DNA from: Leptothrix sp. (in: b-proteobacteria)
GTDB lineage: Bacteria > Pseudomonadota > Gammaproteobacteria > Burkholderiales > Burkholderiaceae_C
Reading direction: 5' to 3'
NCBI GenBank assembly: GCA_013822265.1
Contig: PNKD01000017.1
Span: forward strand, 1 to 48,412
DNA length: 48,412 bases
The notes beneath the pieces were generated by a model, which did no database searches, had not been told where the DNA came from, and worked only from the letters and a program-made list of their open reading frames with translations. Within the stretch, counting starts at the first letter, position 1; every line of letters begins with the position of its first letter. Position numbers and translations under genes: made by a program. Below are positions 36,270-45,175 of this stretch, piece after piece.

Positions 36270-37205
36270 CTACTCGCCGGCCCGGCGTGCGCGGGCGCTG
36301 GCCGCGCTCCAGTAGGCGGCCTCGCCGTAGCTGTGCTTGATGAAGTCGATCCACAGCCGCACACGCAGCGGCAGGTGCTTGCGCTGCGGAAACACGGCGT
36401 AGATGCCGTTGGGCGGCGCCGAGAATTCCTCCAGCACCACCTGCAGGCGGTTGGCGGCGAGGTCGCCTTCGACCTCCCAGGTGCTGCGCCAGGCGATGCC
36501 CAGGCTCTGCAGGCACCAGTCGTGCAGCACCTGGCCGTCGCTGCAATCCAGCGGGCCACCAGGGCGCAGGTGGATCACCTCGCCGTCGACCTGGAAGGCC
36601 CAGCCGCGCGTCTGGCTGGCGTCGCTGCTCAGCGTCAGGCAATCGTGCTTCATCAGGTCGGCCGGCACCGCGGGCACGCCGGCGCGCGCCAGGTACTCGG
36701 GCGTGGCCACGCACAGCCGGCGGTTGTCGGCCAGGCGCACGCTGACGAGGCTGGAATCGGGCAGATCGCCGACGCGGATGGCGCAGTCGAAGCCCTCGTT
36801 GACGATGTCGACGACGCGGTCGCTGAGGTTCAGGCTCAGGCTCACGTCGGGGTGCGCAGCGACGAAGCCCGGCACCAGCGGCGCCACGTGGCGGCGGCCA
36901 AAGCCGGCCGGCGCCGTGATGCGCAGGTGGCCGCTGGCCTTCACGCCGCCGGCGCTGACGCTGGCCTCGGCGCTGGCCAGGTCGGCCAGCAGGCGCTGGC
37001 AATCTTCGAGAAAGGCGCTGCCTTCGTGGGTGAGCGTGATGCGGCGCGTGGTGCGCACCAGCAGCTTCACGCCCAGGCGCTCTTCCAGCGCGTCGATGCG
37101 CCGGCCGATGACCGCAGGGGCCACGCCTTCGGCCAGCGCGGCCGCCGTCAGGCTGCCCTTGCTGGACACCGCAACGAAGGACTCGAGTTGCTTGAGGCGG
37201 CTCAT
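36270..37205 (-). CDS. LysR-family transcriptional regulator
   Basis: A 311-residue LysR protein. The N-terminal winged helix is LKQLESFVAVSSKGSLTAAA with APAVIGRRIDALEERLGVKL and LLVRTTRRITLT. It is followed by a two-lobed effector domain (residues about 90-300) with SLNLSDRVVDIVNEGFDCAI and RVGDLPDSSLVSVRL. It is divergent from the haloacid dehalogenase and malate synthase genes, with 85 bases between starts, so it probably controls them. The spacer is AT-richer than its surroundings. The effector is not known. Confidence 0.94.
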   Translation of the reverse strand: MSRLKQLESFVAVSSKGSLTAAALAEGVAPAVIGRRIDALEERLGVKLLVRTTRRITLTHEGSAFLEDCQRLLADLASAEASVSAGGVKASGHLRITAPAGFGRRHVAPLVPGFVAAHPDVSLSLNLSDRVVDIVNEGFDCAIRVGDLPDSSLVSVRLADNRRLCVATPEYLARAGVPAVPADLMKHDCLTLSSDASQTRGWAFQVDGEVIHLRPGGPLDCSDGQVLHDWCLQSLGIAWRSTWEVEGDLAANRLQVVLEEFSAPPNGIYAVFPQRKHLPLRVRLWIDFIKHSYGEAAYWSAASARARRAGE

Positions 37206-37290
37206 GCGGTCGGATTATGCATAGCCAACGCACAAATCAATGACTTCCAGTGCACTTAATGCCGTCCAGCGCATCGAATAAAGTGTTCGC

Positions 37291-38010
37291 ATGAAAATTC
37301 GCGCAGTGCTGTTCGACGCCTACGGCACGCTGTTCGACGTGCACAGCGTGGCCCTGCTGGCCGAGCAGCTCTACCCCGGACAGGGTGAGCGCCTGAGCCA
37401 GCTCTGGCGTGACAAGCAGATCGAGTACACGCGTCTGGTGACGATGAGCGCCGAGTCCGACAAGAATTACCGCCCGTTCTGGGATCTCACGCGGGCCGCG
37501 CTGCAATTCAGCGCCGAGCGCCTGGGCCTCGAGCTGAACGCCGGTGCCGAAGACCGCTTGATGAACGAGTACCGCCACCTCAGCGTGTTCCCGGAGAACC
37601 GCGAGGTGCTGGCCGAGTTGAAGCGCCGCGGCGTGCCGGCCGGCATCCTGAGCAACGGCAACCCGGAGATGCTGGACGTGGCCGTGAAGAGCGCCGGCTT
37701 CGGCGACTGCCTGGCCCATGTGCTCAGCGTGCACGCCACGCGCCGCTTCAAGACCGACCCCGCCGCCTATGCGCTGGGGCCGGCGGCCTTCGCCATGCCG
37801 GCGCGCGACATCCTATTCGTCAGCAGCAACTGCTGGGACGCCATCGGCGCCACCTGGTACGGCTACACCACGTTGTGGGTGAACCGCGGTGGCGCGCCGC
37901 TGGACCGCCTGGGCACCGCGCCCACCCGCGTCGGCCGCACCCTGCGTGACGTGCTGGACTGCCTGCCGCGCCAGAACGCGCGCGCTGCCGCCGCCCCTTC
38001 TTCATCTTGA
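37291..38010 (+). CDS. Haloacid dehalogenase, type II
   Basis: A 239-residue HAD hydrolase. It has nucleophile Asp9 in [10 protein letters not shown], motif II in SNGNPEML, the motif III lysine in FKTDP and the [10 protein letters not shown] motif with its carboxylate. These are the forms of L-2-haloacid dehalogenases, which turn 2-haloacids such as chloroacetate into 2-hydroxyacids such as glycolate. The next gene, malate synthase G, consumes glyoxylate, so the pair may handle C2 acids. This gene order after a LysR regulator recurs in related bacteria. ATG at 37291; stop 16 bases before glcB. True dehalogenase activity is inferred. Confidence 0.92.
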   Translation: MKIRAVLFDAYGTLFDVHSVALLAEQLYPGQGERLSQLWRDKQIEYTRLVTMSAESDKNYRPFWDLTRAALQFSAERLGLELNAGAEDRLMNEYRHLSVFPENREVLAELKRRGVPAGILSNGNPEMLDVAVKSAGFGDCLAHVLSVHATRRFKTDPAAYALGPAAFAMPARDILFVSSNCWDAIGATWYGYTTLWVNRGGAPLDRLGTAPTRVGRTLRDVLDCLPRQNARAAAAPSSS

Positions 38011-38026
38011 ACCGGGAGACCCCGCC

Positions 38027-40249
38027 ATGTACACCCCCCTCCAAAGCCTTCAGGTCGCCGACACCCTGGTCCGTTTCGTCGAAGACGAAGTGCTGCCCGG
38101 CACCGGCATCGACGCGGCGCACCTCTGGGCCGGCTTCGACGCCATCGTGCGCGAACTGGCGCCGAAGAACGCCGCCCTGCTGGCCGAACGCGACCGCCTG
38201 CAGGTCGAACTGGACACCTGGCACGCGGCCCACCCGGGGCCGATCGGCGACATGCCCGCCTACCGGGCCTTCCTCGAGCGCATCGGCTACCTCGTCGAGC
38301 CCAAGGGTCCGGCGCAGTGCACCACGACCCACGTGGACGACGAGCTCGCCAAGCTGGCCGGGCCGCAACTGGTGGTGCCCATCCTCAACGCGCGCTACGC
38401 CCTCAACGCCGCGAATTCGCGTTGGGGCTCGCTGTACGACGCGCTCTACGGCACCGACGTGATCCCGGAATCCGGCGGCGCCGAAAAGGGCACCGGCTAC
38501 AACCCGGTGCGCGGCCAGAAGGTGATCGACTACGCCCGCAACGTGCTCGACCAGGCCGCCCCGCTGGCCACCGGCTCGCACCGCGTCGCCACCGGCTACC
38601 GGGTCGAAGGCGGCAAGCTGGCCGTGGCGCTGAAGGATGGCACCGTCACCGGCCTGGCCGACCCGGCCCGTTTCGTCGGCTACCAGGGCAACGCCGCAGC
38701 ACCCTCGTCGGTGCTGCTGCGCCACCACGGCCTGCACCTGGACATCCGCATCGATCGCAGCCACGCCATCGGCAAGAGCGACCCCGCCGGCGTCGCCGAC
38801 CTGGTGGTGGAGGCCGCCTTGTCGACCATCCTCGACCTCGAAGACTCGGTGGCCGGGGTCGACGCCGACGACAAGGTGCTGGCCTACCGCAACTGGCTGG
38901 GCATCCTGCGCGGCACGCTGACCGAGGCCGTGCACAAGGGCGGCCACACCTTCACGCGCCACCTCGAGCCCGACCGCCGCTACACGGGCGCCGACGGCCA
39001 GCCCGTCACGCTGCACGGTCGTTCGCTGCTGTTCGTGCGCAACGTCGGCCACCTGATGACGAACCCCGCCATCCTGTGGGACGACGGTCGTGAGATCCCC
39101 GAAGGCATCCTGGACGCCGTCGTCACGAGCACGATCGCCCTGCACGACCTCAAGCACCTGGGCACGCCCGGCCTGCACAACTCGCGCACCGGCAGCGTCT
39201 ACGTCGTCAAGCCGAAGATGCACGGCCCGGCCGAGGTGGCCTTTGCCTGCGAGCTGTTCAGCCGCGTCGAGCAGATGCTGGGCCTGCCGCAGAACACCGT
39301 CAAGCTCGGCATCATGGACGAGGAGCGGCGCACCAGCGTCAACCTGAAGGCCTGCATCGCCGAGGCCGCGGCCCGCGTGGCCTTCATCAACACCGGCTTC
39401 CTGGACCGCACCGGCGACGAGATCCACACCGCCATGCGGGCCGGGCCGATGGTGCGCAAGCCGCGCATGAAAAACGCCAACTGGCTGCGCGCCTACGAGT
39501 TCAACAACGTGCAGATCGGCCTGGCCTGCGGGCTGCGCGGCCGCGCCCAGATCGGCAAGGGCATGTGGGCCATGCCCGACCTGATGGCCGACATGATGAA
39601 GGAGAAGATCGCGCACCCGCAGTCGGGCGCCAACACCGCCTGGGTGCCCAGCCCCACCGCGGCCACGCTGCACGCGCTGCACTACCACCAGGTCGACGTC
39701 GCCGCGCTGCAGGAAAGCATGGAGGCGTTCGCGCGCCGTCCCGACGCCCCACAGCTCGAAGAGCGGCTGCTCGACGCGATCCTGCAGGTGCCGGTGGCGT
39801 TGGTGCCGTTCTGGACGCCCCCCGAAGTGCAGCAGGAGCTGGACAACAACGTTCAGGGCATCCTGGGCTACGTGGTGCGCTGGGTCGACCAGGGTGTGGG
39901 CTGCAGCAAGGTGCCCGACATCCACAACGTCGGCCTGATGGAAGACCGCGCCACGCTGCGCATCAGCAGCCAGCACATCGCCAACTGGCTGCTGCACGGC
40001 GTCGTCACGCCCGAGCAGGTGCACGCCACCTTCCGGCGCATGGCCGCGGTGGTCGACCAGCAGAATGCCGGCGACCCGCTGTACCAGCCGATGGCCGGGC
40101 ACTGGGACACCAGCCTGGCCTACCGCGCCGCGGTGGACCTCGTCTTCAAGGGCAAGGAGCAGCCCAGCGGCTACACCGAACCGCTGCTGCACGCGGCACG
40201 CCAGGCGGTGAAGCTGGCGCAGGCGCAACCGGTGGCGATGCCTGCCTGA
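38027..40249 (+). CDS. glcB: Malate synthase G
   Basis: A 740-residue monomeric malate synthase, close to the 723 of E. coli GlcB. Family motifs are all present: [62 protein letters not shown], and the C-terminal NWLLHGVV. It condenses glyoxylate with acetyl-CoA to malate. GGGAG lies about ten bases before ATG at 38027. It is probably co-transcribed with the dehalogenase gene and ends facing the defence operon. Confidence 0.98.
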   Translation: MYTPLQSLQVADTLVRFVEDEVLPGTGIDAAHLWAGFDAIVRELAPKNAALLAERDRLQVELDTWHAAHPGPIGDMPAYRAFLERIGYLVEPKGPAQCTTTHVDDELAKLAGPQLVVPILNARYALNAANSRWGSLYDALYGTDVIPESGGAEKGTGYNPVRGQKVIDYARNVLDQAAPLATGSHRVATGYRVEGGKLAVALKDGTVTGLADPARFVGYQGNAAAPSSVLLRHHGLHLDIRIDRSHAIGKSDPAGVADLVVEAALSTILDLEDSVAGVDADDKVLAYRNWLGILRGTLTEAVHKGGHTFTRHLEPDRRYTGADGQPVTLHGRSLLFVRNVGHLMTNPAILWDDGREIPEGILDAVVTSTIALHDLKHLGTPGLHNSRTGSVYVVKPKMHGPAEVAFACELFSRVEQMLGLPQNTVKLGIMDEERRTSVNLKACIAEAAARVAFINTGFLDRTGDEIHTAMRAGPMVRKPRMKNANWLRAYEFNNVQIGLACGLRGRAQIGKGMWAMPDLMADMMKEKIAHPQSGANTAWVPSPTAATLHALHYHQVDVAALQESMEAFARRPDAPQLEERLLDAILQVPVALVPFWTPPEVQQELDNNVQGILGYVVRWVDQGVGCSKVPDIHNVGLMEDRATLRISSQHIANWLLHGVVTPEQVHATFRRMAAVVDQQNAGDPLYQPMAGHWDTSLAYRAAVDLVFKGKEQPSGYTEPLLHAARQAVKLAQAQPVAMPA

Positions 40250-40261
40250 AACGGCTTGGCT

Positions 40262-40282
40262 TGGGCGCCCTTGGGGCGCTCA
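40262..40282. terminator. Bidirectional hairpin between glcB and the defence operon
   Basis: GCGCCC (40265-40270) and GGGCGC (40274-40279) form a tight stem with a TTG loop, extendable by three more pairs including one wobble. It lies 13 bases after the glcB stop and overlaps the stop codon of the convergent res gene. There is no clear T-run on either strand, so termination is likely but unproven. Confidence 0.5.
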
Positions 40283-43200
40283 GGTCGGAGAAGTTTCAAG
40301 TTTGGGAACCAACTCGCGCAGGGCCTGCCCCAGCTTCTGCGGGTCCCAGCACACCTCGAAGCGCCATTGGCCCAGTTGCCCCCAGTGGTTCACCGCGGAC
40401 ACCCAACGCTTCGCAGCCTGGTGCTTGGCTTCCGTCTCAGCCATGGCCTGGCCCTTCACCTCCAGCATCACCTGCAGACCATTGCTCAACTTGACGATGA
40501 AGTCCGGCTCGTAGACCCGCGGCTGGCCATAGAACTCGTACGGCACGTTCAGTTCCAGATGATCGTTCCTCGCGTAGCAGATGACATGGCCTTGCTTGGC
40601 CAGCATCTCCAACTGGGTCGCCGCAGCTTGCTCCCAGGAATTCGTGTCCGCAGCCACGAAGTTCAAGTGGCTGGCTGAAGTGGCCTGCACGGGCTTGACG
40701 GTTTTGAAGCGAACGCTGGCCGTGCTCGCTATCGGCCGGTAGCGGTTCAACCGCGGCAGGATGGCCGCCTCACCGCGATCCGCATCCGGTTCGATGGATG
40801 ATGCCAACAGACTCACGACGCGCATCGCGTAGGTCTGAAGGCCCAACTCGCAGGGATGGCAGTCGTTGAAGTCCACCCGGCGATCGATGTAGCCCTGAAC
40901 AAAGCGCAGCACCTGCGGAAAAAGCGTCGCGCGGCCGGTTGAACGCAAGCGCTCCGCACGCGGATGCGCCGCTTCCACCAGCTGCCGCACGACCTCGCGA
41001 GCAATCTCGAAGGCGATGGTCTGCAAGTGCGTGTTGCGGTAGTACTCGTCCCGCGTGACGACATCGAAACCAAAGCCCGTCTGTGTTCCCGGCGAGCCGA
41101 TCGCATAGCCGACCTGTGGGCGCACGAAGGCGGCTGTCGGGTTGGACCAAGGGTCGAGCTTGATGCGCTCGACGGCGTCCACATCGCAGCGAACCAGATG
41201 CCGCTGAAGGTCGACGACGAAGCCCTCGACTACTGGGAAACGCATCTCGAAAGCTGCCCGCGCCGGCATGGCCAGCACCTCGTGCTTGGGCCTGTCGTCG
41301 GGTGGTGGTGGGTCGCCCGGTGGTCTGCCCTTGAACGGAATCAGCGAGAACGGCACGCCGAAGATGTCCACGTACTCTTCGGTCAGCAAGCCGGTGGCGG
41401 GGTCAGGCGTGTAGTCCATGCGACGCAACCCGCGACCGACCACCTGTTCGCAGAGCAACTGGCTGTTGAAGGCACGCAGCCCCAGGATGTGCGTCACGTT
41501 GTTCGCATCCCAGCCCTCGCTGAGCATGTTCACGCTCACCACGCAGCGCACTTGCTCGCCCGGTGCACCCAGCTTGCCGACAGTGGACACGATCCGGCGC
41601 AACGCCTCTGCCGCTTCCTTGCGCGTCGCATTGGGGTCGCCGCTCTCGGCGGCAGCCAGCAGGTTCGAGTCGATGCGCAGCGTGCGCTCCTGCCCCGCCG
41701 CGTTTGCCAACTCGGGGAAGCCCTGCATGCCGCCGTCGTAGCGCTTTACGGGCTTGGGCTTGCGGCGCCTGCGGGGTGCGGCAGCCTCCTCCTCGTCGTC
41801 ATCGTCATCTTCCTCGGCGGCGTCGACCTCCACGGTCTCTTCGCCTGAAATCTTGCGATGGAAGTGTTCGGCAATGTCGGTGTTGTCGCAGACGATGATC
41901 ATCACCGGCGGCGTGCGGTCTTGCCCCGGCGACCCGGCTTCGATCTGCTCAAAACGCCCTTGCCATTGCCCAGCCAGCGTGAGCAGCGCGTCCTCCGCCT
42001 TCCGGAACACGACCTCCGGCTTTGGCTTGCCCCCGGTCAGGCGTTCACCTGCGCGCAGGCCGTCCATCACGTGTTCCCACAGCTTAAAGAACTTGGGGTC
42101 GGGCCGCCCTGTGTTGTCCGCCGCCGGCAGGCGAGGAATCTTGGTGATGCCGCTCTCGATGGCATCGACCAGTGCAAAGTCACTCACGATCCAGGGGAAG
42201 GGCGAGCCCTCGGGGTAGCCGCTGCCGCCGATGTAGAAAGGCGTCGCCGACAGGTCGACGCAGAAGGCCACGCCACAGGCAGCGTTGATCTTGTCCAAGC
42301 CACTCACCCAGACGGTGGCTTCCTCGCGTTCGGCCTTCTCGGCGGTGGTCATCGCCTCGTCATCGGCCACGGGCGCCGGGCGGTAGGCGTGGTGGCCTTC
42401 GTCGTTTAGCACCAGGATCGGCTCGTCGTCCCAGAGTTCGTTCAGGCGGCTGCGCGCAAAGGAGTTGGCCGTCTCCGGCCCCAGACGGCCCACCGCCACG
42501 CCGCCGACGCGGATGTCCTCAGCCTCGGGGTTGAACGCGTGCCAGTTGGTGACGCGAACTCGGCCCTTGGCCAACTCCGGCCGCAGAGAGCTGGGCACGA
42601 TGTCGAACTTGTCGAAGTAGTTTTCCGGGTCGCCCGGGTTCAGCACCGCAAGTCGCTCGCGGATCGTGAGGTTGGGGCACACCACCAACGCCCGGCGCGG
42701 GTAGCGGGTGTCACCCGGTTTGGTGCCGCGGTTGCAGAAGGCCCAGGCCAGCAGCAGCGTCATCACCACCGTCTTGCCGCTGCCGGTGGCCATCTTGCAG
42801 GCGTAGCGCGTCAGTGCCCGCAGCCCCGCTTCGTGCGGCCGGTCAACCAACTTGGGATGCTGCGCCACAGTCGTCACCCACTCCAGCGGGCGCGGGTTGC
42901 GGCCCGCCATCAAGGCCTCGTGGTCGGCCAGGGTCAGCTTAGGCGTGAACGGCGGCTTGCGTCCCTGCGCCAGCATCTCGCGCAGGTAGATCAGGGTCTC
43001 GGCGGCCTCGATCTGGCAGAAAAACAGGCGTCGCGATCGGTCTTCGCGCGACCAGTGCCGCAACAGCGTCTTGGTGGTTTCGCTGGCGCCGCGCCAGCCA
43101 CCATCGCGCCAGCGCTTAACGTCTTCGCGCAGGGCGTTGACCAGCGGCAGGTCGTCGCTCTCCTCCTGCGTCATGAAGGCCAGCTTCTGCTGCGCGCTGC

Positions 43201-43369
43201 CGGTGCGGTCGCTCTTGAACCAATAGCCGGCGGCGCGCCGGCCCGGTTCCTTGCGGGGGATGCCGGTGCTGCGGTTGTAGAGCCAGTGCTGGTCGGGTTC
43301 CTTGTAGGGCGAGCACAGGATGGGCTTGTCGACCGGCTGGATGGGAAGGTCGGCTTGCGCGGCGTTCAT
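40280..43369 (-). CDS. Type III-like restriction helicase-endonuclease (Res)
   Basis: A 1029-residue protein. The SF2 helicase core has Walker A ATGSGKT (residues 194-200), a DEGH motif II (323-326; DExH class), SAT motif III (374-376), and GRGLRRMDY as motif VI. Residues 954-972 form a PD-(D/E)xK nuclease site (EPDF, with Asp956, then Glu970 and Lys972 in LEVKG). This is the layout of type III Res, which moves along DNA and cuts after meeting its Mod partner. An acidic run (E/D, about 527-545) followed by basic RRRRKPKP forms an unusual charged linker in the helicase region. ATG at 43369 overlaps the previous gene stop. It is the last gene of a four-gene operon headed by mod. Confidence 0.93.
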   Translation of the reverse strand: MNAAQADLPIQPVDKPILCSPYKEPDQHWLYNRSTGIPRKEPGRRAAGYWFKSDRTGSAQQKLAFMTQEESDDLPLVNALREDVKRWRDGGWRGASETTKTLLRHWSREDRSRRLFFCQIEAAETLIYLREMLAQGRKPPFTPKLTLADHEALMAGRNPRPLEWVTTVAQHPKLVDRPHEAGLRALTRYACKMATGSGKTVVMTLLLAWAFCNRGTKPGDTRYPRRALVVCPNLTIRERLAVLNPGDPENYFDKFDIVPSSLRPELAKGRVRVTNWHAFNPEAEDIRVGGVAVGRLGPETANSFARSRLNELWDDEPILVLNDEGHHAYRPAPVADDEAMTTAEKAEREEATVWVSGLDKINAACGVAFCVDLSATPFYIGGSGYPEGSPFPWIVSDFALVDAIESGITKIPRLPAADNTGRPDPKFFKLWEHVMDGLRAGERLTGGKPKPEVVFRKAEDALLTLAGQWQGRFEQIEAGSPGQDRTPPVMIIVCDNTDIAEHFHRKISGEETVEVDAAEEDDDDDEEEAAAPRRRRKPKPVKRYDGGMQGFPELANAAGQERTLRIDSNLLAAAESGDPNATRKEAAEALRRIVSTVGKLGAPGEQVRCVVSVNMLSEGWDANNVTHILGLRAFNSQLLCEQVVGRGLRRMDYTPDPATGLLTEEYVDIFGVPFSLIPFKGRPPGDPPPPDDRPKHEVLAMPARAAFEMRFPVVEGFVVDLQRHLVRCDVDAVERIKLDPWSNPTAAFVRPQVGYAIGSPGTQTGFGFDVVTRDEYYRNTHLQTIAFEIAREVVRQLVEAAHPRAERLRSTGRATLFPQVLRFVQGYIDRRVDFNDCHPCELGLQTYAMRVVSLLASSIEPDADRGEAAILPRLNRYRPIASTASVRFKTVKPVQATSASHLNFVAADTNSWEQAAATQLEMLAKQGHVICYARNDHLELNVPYEFYGQPRVYEPDFIVKLSNGLQVMLEVKGQAMAETEAKHQAAKRWVSAVNHWGQLGQWRFEVCWDPQKLGQALRELVPKLETSPT

Positions 43370-43938
43370 GGCGCGACCCCCTGCAGGTGGGCCGCAATGC
43401 GGTCGCGCAGCGTCTTGAGCTCAGGGCACAGCTGGTACAGCAGCGCCAGATTCGCCAGCGCCGCACCGATCATGAGATCGCGCCCGCCGCTGGGCCGTCT
43501 GGCATCGCCGTGTCGGTCCAGCAGTGGGGGGAAGATCACTTCCTTGAACCGCGCGTGGCGGCGGGCCTGGGGCCATCCGCCCGGGATCTCGGCGCGGTAC
43601 GGCACCGAAGCAAAGATTTCCAGCTCCGGTTCGGCTGCGCAACACATCAGCGTGACACCCTGGGCGGCGACTGCCGCCTCCAGCGCCGTCATCGCGGCCG
43701 GTTTCGCCTTGTCGGCGTCGGGCATGAACAACCACAGGTCCATCCAGCGATAGCGATCGACCAGCGCGCCCTTGATGGCGGCAACCGCCTGCTCGAAGCC
43801 CTGCACTCGCGGGTTGTCCAGCACCCGCACGTCAGCGGCCAGCTTGCCGGCGTCGGCCAGCACCGCCTGGACCAGCGGCTTCAGGATGGCACCGTTGTGC
43901 GTGTGGTCCTCGGGGATCACCAACACCTTGAAACTCAC
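43366..43938 (-). CDS. Toprim-like protein (RloB/DUF4276-type), defence-associated
   Basis: A 190-residue protein. The first strand KVLVIPEDH carries Glu10, a second strand DLWLFMPDADKAK carries Asp74 and Asp76 (D-x-D), and EPELEIF follows. This spacing matches Toprim-fold nuclease-like proteins such as RloB, DUF4276 and the AriB/OLD partners of ABC-type ATPases. The start is GTG 43938 with GGAGG seven bases upstream, overlapping the ATPase stop by four bases; a TTG further up is less likely. Its own stop overlaps the res start. The protein likely acts with the ATPase just before it. The exact family needs a profile search; the Toprim reading rests on three acidic residues and fold pattern. 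Confidence 0.65.
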   Translation of the reverse strand: MSFKVLVIPEDHTHNGAILKPLVQAVLADAGKLAADVRVLDNPRVQGFEQAVAAIKGALVDRYRWMDLWLFMPDADKAKPAAMTALEAAVAAQGVTLMCCAAEPELEIFASVPYRAEIPGGWPQARRHARFKEVIFPPLLDRHGDARRPSGGRDLMIGAALANLALLYQLCPELKTLRDRIAAHLQGVAP

Positions 43939-45167
43939 AGCGCCGCCTCCAGCCAACCCTCGGCAAAGAGATCGGCTATCGGCTGCTTGTTCACCACGTC
44001 CAGGAAGTGCGGCACTTCCGGAAGCGCGCAGATGCGGGATTCGCCTGTCGCTTCGTCGCGCTTGCAGAAGAAGGTGCTCGCGTATTCCGCCTCGGTCAAC
44101 CAGGCCAGAACGATGGGCGAGTGGGTGGTGGCCATGACCTGCGTGGTGCCAGCCGCTGCACGGCTGCGCAGCAGGTCCACCAGCAAACGCACCCGGCTGG
44201 CGTGGATGCCGTTCTCGATCTCCTCGATCGTCATCACGTCGGGCATGTCGGGCTGGAAGAACGCCGCCGTGATGGCCGCAAAGCGCAGCGTACCGTCGCT
44301 GAGGACAGTGGCAGGGAAGGGCTCGACACGTCCGTGTTCCTTGAGCATGAACAGCGGCTCGCCCACGGCACCCGTCAACGTGCCGACGTCATCCACCTCG
44401 GCCGGGCGAAGTTGTCGCAGCCACGACAAGTAGGCGTCTTTGGTCTTGGCGTCCTTGCCGATCGTGTTGACCAGCGCGGCAAAGTTCTCGCCCCGCTCGC
44501 CCATTCGCGCTATGTGTTGCGTTTGCGAATAGCCGCGCAGCACGGCCGGGCTCGGATCGATGCGCTGCATGTTGGCCAAGGTGCGTGCGATGGCCGAGGC
44601 GGCTTCCGCGTGCGCGGACTTCACGCCTTGATCACCGTTGGCGCGGGCAAGCTGCGTCAGCACTGGCCGGGCACGTTCGAACTTCAAGTGCGGCGGCCGG
44701 CTCTGGTTCCCCGACTGGTAGCGCACGGCAATCACCGGGTCAGCGCGGGTGTTCTTGCTCACGGGGGCGGAGTCGAAGACCTCACCGGGCACTGCGAGCC
44801 GTTCGTGAACCACCCGCCCGTCGCTGGCGCCTAGCGTGATGGCGTACTCCCAGGCGGCGCCAGTCTTGCCTGCGAGCCGGCCACTGACCAAGAACGCGAT
44901 CTCATCTGTCTGGGCTTCGGGCAGGAAACAGGCTTTCGAGCTGCCCCCGCGGACACCCTCCCACACTTCGCTCGTGGCGCTGCGTGGCTTGCCGTCCAGG
45001 ATCTCGCTGATCGTGAACCCGTTGCCGATGCCCTGCAGCACCCGCAGCGCGTCGAAGAAGTTGCTCTTGCCGCTGGCGTTGCTGCCAATGAACAAGTTCA
45101 TGCGGCCGAGCTTCAAGTCCACCTTGCGCAGGCTCTTGAAGTTCTCGATGAGGATGCGTTCGATCAT
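43935..45167 (-). CDS. ABC/AAA_21-type defence ATPase (RloA/AriA-like)
   Basis: A 410-residue SMC/RecF-like ATPase. It has N-terminal MIERILIENFKSLRKVDL, Walker A GSNASGKS (residues 28-35), a signature-like LSDGT (289-293), Walker B and catalytic glutamates in MTIEEIENG (about 312-320), and a switch histidine in TTHSP. Such ATPases pair with Toprim or nuclease effectors in OLD, Gabija, PARIS and Rlo systems, where they sense phage or foreign DNA events. ATG at 45167 lies eight bases after the mod stop. The tail ends without a fused Toprim domain, so the separate Toprim-like gene after it is the likely effector. Confidence 0.88.
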   Translation of the reverse strand: MIERILIENFKSLRKVDLKLGRMNLFIGSNASGKSNFFDALRVLQGIGNGFTISEILDGKPRSATSEVWEGVRGGSSKACFLPEAQTDEIAFLVSGRLAGKTGAAWEYAITLGASDGRVVHERLAVPGEVFDSAPVSKNTRADPVIAVRYQSGNQSRPPHLKFERARPVLTQLARANGDQGVKSAHAEAASAIARTLANMQRIDPSPAVLRGYSQTQHIARMGERGENFAALVNTIGKDAKTKDAYLSWLRQLRPAEVDDVGTLTGAVGEPLFMLKEHGRVEPFPATVLSDGTLRFAAITAAFFQPDMPDVMTIEEIENGIHASRVRLLVDLLRSRAAAGTTQVMATTHSPIVLAWLTEAEYASTFFCKRDEATGESRICALPEVPHFLDVVNKQPIADLFAEGWLEAAL

Positions 45168-45175
45168 GGTGGGCC

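Noticed and set aside
37206-37290. T-N11-A type LysR operator in the LysR-dehalogenase spacer
   Set aside because: The 85-base spacer is AT-rich and several partial matches exist, but none is symmetrical enough to single out.
40964-41848. Plus-strand frame antisense to res
   Set aside because: No recognisable product; mirrors the helicase codon pattern.
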